This document shows, piece after piece, positions 5,886-10,574 of a stretch of DNA of 10,574 bases. The notes under the pieces were generated by a model. That model saw nothing but the letters and a program-made list of their open reading frames with translations. It ran no database searches and was not told the DNA's origin. Every line of letters begins with the position of its first letter. The stretch's first letter is position 1. The DNA is from Pyrodictium delaneyi (GTDB lineage Archaea > Thermoproteota > Thermoprotei_A > Sulfolobales > Pyrodictiaceae), in assembly GCA_015661645.1 (NCBI GenBank), contig DQVR01000071.1, positions 1 through 10,574 on the forward strand, written 5' to 3'. The position numbers were made by a program, and so were the translations under genes.

Positions 5886-7781
5886 TTGTACTGGGAGCCA
5901 GCACTTTACCTAGCTCTCTCGGTTGAAGCAGTTGCAGCAGCCTACGCAGTAGGTAGGGGGATGCGAGAGGGGTATGATAGACCCTTCGAGGCTGGACCGG
6001 TATACCGTGTAGGCCTCGTGCTTACGGCGGTTTCTTTCCTGCTCGCGCTACGCTTCGACGTAATGGTGACTGTGCCTAGTCTCATGCTGCTCGCGTCTAG
6101 TCTAGCAGTTCTCGCGGGAGCCCGGCTACGGTTGAGAATGAGTCCAGTTGAAGCACTAGCCTCCACCATAGCCTTTTACTCGTTCGCTCTAGCATCGCTC
6201 GCTGCCCGTGCGGCAGTGCTCGACCTGGATCCACGTGGTGAAGCACTACTTCCGTGGGTTCTGTTAACGCTGGCGGCTAGTTGGGGCCTACTAGTGGCAT
6301 TGGTAACCATGATCGAACCCAAGAGGAGCATTGCTGCGGTCATGGGTCTGCTTAGCGGTGTAGGACTGGCAGCTCTAGGTTTCTGGCTGCTCTTCAATAC
6401 TAGGATCAAATCGCCGCTTTACGGGGACGCACTCAGTATGGCTCTGCTCACGCTGCTAGTAACTGGTACTGCCATCGCTTCAAGGTTATCCCCGTACCTG
6501 ATGCTGGCATCCGGCGTGATTGCGGCCCTCTTCGCGGGCCGCTCGCTTCTCGCGGGTGGTGTCCCCTACATAGCTTGTACAGGTAGCTGCGGCTCCCTAG
6601 CCACGGCATGGCTCATATTCGTCATAATCGTGGCTGCACCTCGGCTATACCTCGAAGCCGAGACGGTACGTGGAAGGCGTGCTGCTGGGCTGGAGACAGT
6701 GCTCTCGCCCTCCATGCTTGCTTCGGCTTCGGTGCTGCTGGCAGGACTAGCTGCATGGGCTTCACTTCAAGGCTCGTTGAGCATAGGTATCGTAGCTGCT
6801 GTGAGCGTATTAGCGGCTTCAGCTGCTGCTGGCGGGGGTTCTGCTTCGGCGCTTGTGCTATTCCTAGGCACTGTAGCTGCTATCTACAGTCCCGCACTAG
6901 GCATAGTGGTTTCTGCTATGGCTGCTGTTGTGGTTCCAGCACTGCTACGGAACCAGCGACTAGGCCCATTAAATCCCCCTAAGGGCCTCGTGCACGGGCT
7001 ATTGCTGGTAGTCATTGGGCTTGCCGCAGGAGGCTACATAGCAGCTACGCTTGGTCACAGTATGCAAGCTGAAGCCTCGATAACAGTAGCTAGACTTGGG
7101 CCTGCTAAGCCAGTGCAGCCGCCAAGCGACGAGGTAACGCACGCCTTCTTCCAGCTCTATCTCGGCGTCAAGAACGAGACATTGCTATACGCGCTACTCG
7201 CGCCGAAGCTAGGCAAAGATGAGGCACTAAAAATGGCTGAGTTTGCTCACGCCGTTTGCTTGGCAGCTGAAAAGCGTGGGATAAACGACCCCTACAACAT
7301 AACCGAGCTTGATATACCTCGTAAAATGCCTAGCCTCGAGACCAGGATCGAAACCAATGGCGTATCAGTGGCAGTGAATGTACCGGCTTCAAGTATACTC
7401 TACGGTCATCCATACACTAGCGGTGTCGAGAGGGCTGGGCTTGACCTCGTATCCGTTACGCTGCCTAGCAATGCCACTAGGGCGTTGACTGATATCTACC
7501 TCCGCTTAGTCTCTGATCCAAAGCTAGCTGGTGGTGATGCTCTTCGCTACACGATATTTGCCGCAATGGCTGTAAGCTGGAGAGAAACGGGTACCCTGAA
7601 TATGACGGCGCAGCTGATCTTCGATTCGTTGCTTGGTGACAATACTGTGGCTAACCACGTGTCTTTGGAGGTTAACGTCTCAAGAGCCCCGTTAGGTGTT
7701 ATTGCCATAATTGTCTACACGGGGTGCCTGGTTGCTGCTTCCCTCGTACCACTTCTGGTCAATGTTCGTAGAAGCGGCTAG
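5886..7781 (+). CDS. Polytopic CcmF-like membrane protein lacking the WWD heme-binding motif
   Basis: The product has 631 residues. Residues 1-390 contain about 14 hydrophobic helices, followed by about 210 extracytoplasmic residues with several NXS/T sequons. A last helix (about 605-626) ends in RRSG. This layout, many helices then one large outer domain then a final helix, is that of CcmF. The segment ALTDIYLRL (533-541) echoes GLTDIYIAI in the partial gene at the start of the window, and LVHGLLLVVIG around His370 resembles the histidine-bearing helix before the outer domain of CcmF. However, the tryptophan-rich WWD motif is absent, and there is no histidine at all before His370, so the heme-handling residues of a true CcmF are missing. 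It may be a diverged paralogue that holds apocytochrome, or another transporter-like protein. It sits between the two multiheme cytochrome genes, which supports a role in their assembly. Confidence 0.45.
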   Translation: MYWEPALYLALSVEAVAAAYAVGRGMREGYDRPFEAGPVYRVGLVLTAVSFLLALRFDVMVTVPSLMLLASSLAVLAGARLRLRMSPVEALASTIAFYSFALASLAARAAVLDLDPRGEALLPWVLLTLAASWGLLVALVTMIEPKRSIAAVMGLLSGVGLAALGFWLLFNTRIKSPLYGDALSMALLTLLVTGTAIASRLSPYLMLASGVIAALFAGRSLLAGGVPYIACTGSCGSLATAWLIFVIIVAAPRLYLEAETVRGRRAAGLETVLSPSMLASASVLLAGLAAWASLQGSLSIGIVAAVSVLAASAAAGGGSASALVLFLGTVAAIYSPALGIVVSAMAAVVVPALLRNQRLGPLNPPKGLVHGLLLVVIGLAAGGYIAATLGHSMQAEASITVARLGPAKPVQPPSDEVTHAFFQLYLGVKNETLLYALLAPKLGKDEALKMAEFAHAVCLAAEKRGINDPYNITELDIPRKMPSLETRIETNGVSVAVNVPASSILYGHPYTSGVERAGLDLVSVTLPSNATRALTDIYLRLVSDPKLAGGDALRYTIFAAMAVSWRETGTLNMTAQLIFDSLLGDNTVANHVSLEVNVSRAPLGVIAIIVYTGCLVAASLVPLLVNVRRSG

Positions 7782-7840
7782 ATAATTAATTGTTTAAGTT
7801 GAATGTATCGATTTTTTTAAGACAAAGGCTAAAAGCTGTT
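7782..7840 (+). promoter_or_regulatory. AT-rich promoter/terminator region before the 14-heme cytochrome gene
   Basis: The spacer holds ATAATTAATTGTTTAAGTT (7782-7800) and a T-run ATTTTTTTAA (7811-7820). The T-run can end the upstream transcript. The TTTAAG element or the T-run with AA may serve as TATA box for the next gene. Which element does which cannot be decided from sequence alone. Confidence 0.4.
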
Positions 7841-7867
7841 GTAAATGCTCTTTCCTATAAAACTGGT

Positions 7868-7880
7868 GGAGGGAGGCGAG
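7868..7880 (+). promoter_or_regulatory. Strong Shine-Dalgarno site fixing the GTG start at 7887
   Basis: The purine tract GGAGGGAGGCGAG ends six bases before the GTG at 7887. The in-frame ATG at 7845 lacks such a site and would place this tract inside the coding region, so the GTG is preferred. Confidence 0.65.
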
Positions 7881-7886
7881 ACTACA

Positions 7887-9155
7887 GTGGACACCACGAA
7901 AGCCGTCAGGACGCTGATAATATTAGCGGTATTTCTAGCAGCCCTCTTTGCTTACTGGCAGCTGACAGTGCCGGGATACTTTAAGGGAGTAGAGTTATGT
8001 GGCAAGGGCTGCCACGTGACCGGCGTTCTCGACTACGAGAAGATAAGCCACCCATTCTGGTGTATAGGCTGTCACGGGTTCGGCGTAAAGAGTGAGATCC
8101 TGCCCGGGATCCCACTCTATCGGGATCACGAGCTAGAGATGCTAGTGGAGGAGCACGGTGAGTGCCTAATGTGCCATCGTGTACCCGGAGAGTTCCACTG
8201 GATGCACATTAATGCAACTGAGGAAGACCTAGCCAAGCTAGAGCTAATGCGCCCGGTACAGTGTACAGATTGTCACACCACAGCTTACCATGGAGGTCAC
8301 AAGGGTAGACCAAAGGATGAAGTATGTCTAAAATGTCACGATGCCGAGAAGCTTCATCCAGATATGAATAAAAAATTGGTCGCAGCTTGCGCCAAGTGCC
8401 ACTCTGAGGCGCCTGCTGTAGACTGGGCGATTTTCAAGAAGGGCCAGATAGGCTACGGGTTTGTAGCTGACGCAGGCCTAGCACTTGCAGCAGACCTCGG
8501 CGTGGTGAAAACAACAGCCCCGGGCTGTCTCTTTTGCCACAATATACCGGAGACACCGGGTCACCTAAAACACATAGGCAAAGAATACAATGATAAACAA
8601 GTAGGGTGTCTAGACTGTCACAAGAATGATATACCCCATGGCGAGAAGATAGGAACGAACGTATGTCTCGACTGCCATAGCCCCAAAGAGACTAAATTCC
8701 ATGACAAGGGTTTTGAGGAGTTCCTACTAGACTGTTATCAGTGCCATGGCGGCTTCGCGCTGGCTAATGAGACGCTCTATCTGGTTGGCAAAGGCTGTGA
8801 AGGCTGTCACGGCGACACTTTCGAGAAGGTTGTAAGCATAGGGCTACATTCTAGCCACATGCCCTACTATGCGTGCAGCAAATGCCATGACGTTGAATCG
8901 GGAAGCCATAGCCGATTCGTGGAGTCTACAAGCGATTCAGAGATGTGCCTCGATTGCCACACAAAGGCTGCAGGAGTCAAGTCTGAGGCGCTTCGGGGAC
9001 TGAGAACTAGTGCAGCCCTATTATTCAGCGAAGACATTAGACATGTAGAGCTAGTAGAGAAGGCTAAAGGCAACTGCCTCAAGTGCCACGACGAGTGGCA
9101 TGAGACAGGCAAGCCTAGGATAATCTATGGCAAGAGTAAAGGGGAGGGAAGCTAG
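7887..9155 (+). CDS. Membrane-anchored 14-heme cytochrome c
   Basis: The product has 422 residues from the GTG start. An N-terminal signal anchor (about 6-28) is followed by a domain packed with heme sites. The first is CGKGCH (residues 38-43), a CX3CH variant. Thirteen CXXCH follow, starting at Cys59, 93, 126, 147, 168, 214, 241, 260, 283, 304, 330, 354 and 397. There are 17 other histidines, enough to give bis-His ligation to every heme, which points to electron transfer rather than catalysis. Residues 93-157 and 214-272 look like copies of one three-heme module: CLxCHxxP with two following His, then CxDCH, HG, CLxCH and His. It probably carries electrons outside the membrane between the cytochrome b-like protein encoded 54 bases downstream and the octaheme enzyme. 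A role in extracellular iron reduction is an alternative. I do not recognise a named family. Confidence 0.88.
   Translation: MDTTKAVRTLIILAVFLAALFAYWQLTVPGYFKGVELCGKGCHVTGVLDYEKISHPFWCIGCHGFGVKSEILPGIPLYRDHELEMLVEEHGECLMCHRVPGEFHWMHINATEEDLAKLELMRPVQCTDCHTTAYHGGHKGRPKDEVCLKCHDAEKLHPDMNKKLVAACAKCHSEAPAVDWAIFKKGQIGYGFVADAGLALAADLGVVKTTAPGCLFCHNIPETPGHLKHIGKEYNDKQVGCLDCHKNDIPHGEKIGTNVCLDCHSPKETKFHDKGFEEFLLDCYQCHGGFALANETLYLVGKGCEGCHGDTFEKVVSIGLHSSHMPYYACSKCHDVESGSHSRFVESTSDSEMCLDCHTKAAGVKSEALRGLRTSAALLFSEDIRHVELVEKAKGNCLKCHDEWHETGKPRIIYGKSKGEGS
7998..8015 (+). other. CX3CH variant heme-binding motif
   Basis: The codons read Cys-Gly-Lys-Gly-Cys-His, one residue longer between the cysteines than the standard CXXCH. 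It is the first potential heme site after the membrane anchor. Whether heme is attached is not known from sequence. Confidence 0.7.
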
Positions 9156-9191
9156 TCATGTACATTCTCATTCCTCTTAGAGGTGTGGATA

Positions 9192-9198
9192 GGAGGTG
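9192..9198 (+). promoter_or_regulatory. Shine-Dalgarno site before the TTG start at 9210
   Basis: GGAGGTG lies 11 bases before the TTG at 9210. An ATG at 9201 is followed at once by a stop. The spacing is long but this is the only good site, so translation probably begins at the TTG or close to it. Confidence 0.5.
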
Positions 9199-9209
9199 GC
9201 ATGTAAGCC

Positions 9210-9956
9210 TTGAGTGTTGTCAGGGCTGAGGCTGAAGGGGGACGGGCCCCTAGCTGGCTAGAGGAACATATGTGGCGCCGCTTACGCGCACTATTCGACT
9301 TGGTACTCCAGCTCAGCGTTCTCAGACGTCGCCGCGATCTAGGTGAGTGGCTTGCAGTATGGCTGACCTACCTAGGTCTTGTTGGTGCTATACTCACTGC
9401 AATAATAACAGCAGCCACCCGCGGTGTAGTGCTTGCAGCTAATACGGTCCTAAGGCCTCATGCACTTCCTATAATCAGCCCAGCGCTCGAGAAACTGTTC
9501 ATAAGCTGGCCACAGCTAGCAATAGGTATAGGTTATCATGCGCATATAATCACAGCGTTATACTTTGCAGCACCAGCCTATACAGCAGCCCTAGTAGCAG
9601 CCTTCTTGCTAAAGGACGAATGGCTGCGCGGCTTCCTATTCCCGCGAGGGATTAACGCTAGAGACGTCTCTGACCACTTGTTGCTAGTGCTAAGCTTCCT
9701 CACAGCCTGGGCTGCGGCAGTAATAGCGCCACGGATGGCGGCTGAGGGTGCACTGGTGCCCGGGCTACAGGCGCTTGCACCACACATCGCTATAGGAACC
9801 TTCTGGATAATCTACTCGTTAGCGATACGCGGATTAGCCTATCGTGTAGTAGGCACAGCGCTAATGCTGCTGTACGTTGTTGTATTCAATCGCTATCCGG
9901 AAAGAGTGTTCAGAGACATCTTGGAAGAAGATCCATGGGGGAGCCTACTACGCTAA
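9210..9956 (+). CDS. Five-helix membrane protein, possible NarI/DsrM-like cytochrome b (quinol oxidising)
   Basis: The 248-residue product has an amphipathic, Arg-rich N-terminus (to about 45) and hydrophobic helices near 47-69, 104-134, 153-173, 190-208 and 210-226. Histidines fall in or beside helices: His110 and His112 in GIGYHAHII, His156 in SDHLLLVLSF and His192 in LAPHIAIG. Such placement is seen in NarI/DsrM-type membrane cytochromes b, about 225 residues with five helices, which bind two b hemes and oxidise quinol. The gene follows the 14-heme cytochrome gene by 54 bases and probably shares its transcript, so it could be the membrane electron entry point for the multiheme proteins. 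The family call rests on helix count, size and histidine placement, not on a clear signature; another four- to five-helix membrane protein is possible. Confidence 0.4.
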   Translation: MSVVRAEAEGGRAPSWLEEHMWRRLRALFDLVLQLSVLRRRRDLGEWLAVWLTYLGLVGAILTAIITAATRGVVLAANTVLRPHALPIISPALEKLFISWPQLAIGIGYHAHIITALYFAAPAYTAALVAAFLLKDEWLRGFLFPRGINARDVSDHLLLVLSFLTAWAAAVIAPRMAAEGALVPGLQALAPHIAIGTFWIIYSLAIRGLAYRVVGTALMLLYVVVFNRYPERVFRDILEEDPWGSLLR

Positions 9957-9979
9957 TAATGCTCCGCAAAACAACCATA

Positions 9980-9987
9980 GTTTTTTG
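9980..9987 (+). terminator. T-run after the cytochrome b-like gene
   Basis: GTTTTTTG lies 24 bases after the stop codon and fits archaeal oligo-T termination. The bases to about 10130 show no supportable gene. Confidence 0.45.
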
Positions 9988-10139
9988 GCATCATGTTCGG
10001 CATCCATAATAGACTCTGTGCTACTTCCGCTTCTTTCTCACTCCACAACCTATACCTTACCCTAGAGCTCGCCTACTCGCCCAGCATAAGGACTATGGGT
10101 GCCGAGACATTATGGAGCGTTTGTTGCCGCTGTAATCCG

Positions 10140-10574
10140 CCGTCTTGGGTTCGTGTGACGACTAGGGCTTGCAACCTGCGCTGCCAGTACTGTGGCGGAG
10201 AGTCCCCCAGGATACTCGCCCCCTCGTCCAGTATATGGGGCCGAGAAGCTCGTAGAGACCATCAGACGGCTAAACCCGGATCCGTTGATCTTCTTCTACG
10301 GCGGAGAGCCACTAGTTAACCCGAAGCTGATAAGAGGTCATGGATCTCCTACCGGAGGCCCGTTATGGGATACAGACAAACGGGTTACTCTACCGCCTGC
10401 TCTCCGGGGAGTACTGGGCCCGGTTCCACCGCGTCCTGCTCGGCATAGACGGCGTCGAGGAGATTCACTGACCGGTAGAGGGGCTGCGGCGTCTACAGCC
10501 GCGTACTGGAGGCCCTAAGGTTCCTCAGAGAGCTGCAGAGGCCCGAGGAGGCCACGGGGCTGTCATAGCCAGGA
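10140..10574 (+). pseudogene. Radical SAM enzyme gene broken by frameshifts (runs past window end)
   Basis: The first part reads WVRVTTRACNLRCQYCGGE, with the CX3CX2C cluster motif of radical SAM enzymes (Cys codons at 10170, 10182, 10191). The similarity then jumps frame. From about 10206 it reads YGAEKLVETIRRL and FFYGGEPLVNP (10291-10323), a typical GGEP motif. From 10337 a third frame reads VMDLLPEARYGIQTNGLLYR and on to LLGIDGVEEIH. From 10470 it returns to the first frame: DR, a TAG stop at 10476-10478, then RGCGVYSRVLEALRFLREL. Each of the three shifts equals one extra base. A further shift near 10557 would restore GAVIAR. The pieces join into one coherent N-terminal half of a radical SAM protein, possibly of the archaeal peptide-modifying kind (low confidence). 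Either the gene is dead or the sequence has base errors. The start codon is not identifiable. Confidence 0.8.

Noticed and set aside
7845..7886. ATG at 7845 as start of the 14-heme cytochrome
   Set aside because: The strong purine-rich ribosome site at 7868-7880 would lie inside the gene; it is well placed for the GTG at 7887.
9158..9229. 23-codon frame starting at the ATG at 9158 between the 14-heme and cytochrome b-like genes
   Set aside because: It covers the ribosome site and start of the next gene and shows no recognisable peptide; kept only as a remote leader-peptide possibility.
1..10574. CRISPR array, tRNA, rRNA or insertion sequence
   Set aside because: No direct-repeat array, cloverleaf-like segment, rRNA core sequence or transposase motif was recognised by eye.

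Overview
The window looks like a stretch of a hyperthermophilic crenarchaeal chromosome, most plausibly Desulfurococcales/Pyrodictiaceae-like (inference). The grounds are heavy use of ATA, CTA and AGG/AGA codons, frequent TTG and GTG starts preceded by GGTGA/GGAGG-type Shine-Dalgarno sequences, T-rich terminators, AT-rich TATA-like promoters, and exported or membrane-bound c-type cytochromes. All confidently called genes are on the + strand.

Layout: (1) 2-1474 is the 3' part of a gene whose product looks like the extracytoplasmic domain and last membrane helix of a CcmF-type cytochrome c heme-lyase component. (2) 1621-2598 and 2624-3355 are two exported proteins, probably co-transcribed: a membrane-anchored coiled-coil protein with a transglutaminase-like Cys/His/Asp domain, and an unrecognised beta-rich surface protein with a C-terminal membrane anchor. 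(3) 3356-3730 is a long intergenic region with a T-run, a perfect 12-bp palindrome and an AT-rich promoter. (4) 3731-5719 encodes an octaheme cytochrome c of the hydroxylamine oxidoreductase (HAO) family, with a signal peptide and an unusual C-terminal stalk plus membrane anchor. (5) 5886-7781 encodes a polytopic membrane protein with the overall architecture of CcmF but no WWD motif and almost no membrane histidines. (6) 7887-9155 encodes a membrane-anchored cytochrome c with 14 heme sites: 13 CXXCH and one CX3CH. (7) 9210-9956 encodes a five-helix membrane protein with histidines placed like a NarI/DsrM-type cytochrome b. (8) From about 10140 to the end lies a radical SAM gene broken by several frameshifts and a stop.

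Working model (inference): a membrane cytochrome b oxidises quinol and passes electrons to the 14-heme protein, which passes them to the tethered octaheme enzyme. That enzyme probably reduces nitrite or hydroxylamine, or works in the oxidative direction. The CcmF-like proteins would help attach heme to these 22 sites. The NapC/NrfH-type tetraheme partner usual for bacterial reductive HAO systems is not in this window, so the cluster could be an archaeal alternative wiring of octaheme nitrogen chemistry. No tRNA, rRNA, CRISPR array or insertion sequence was seen.
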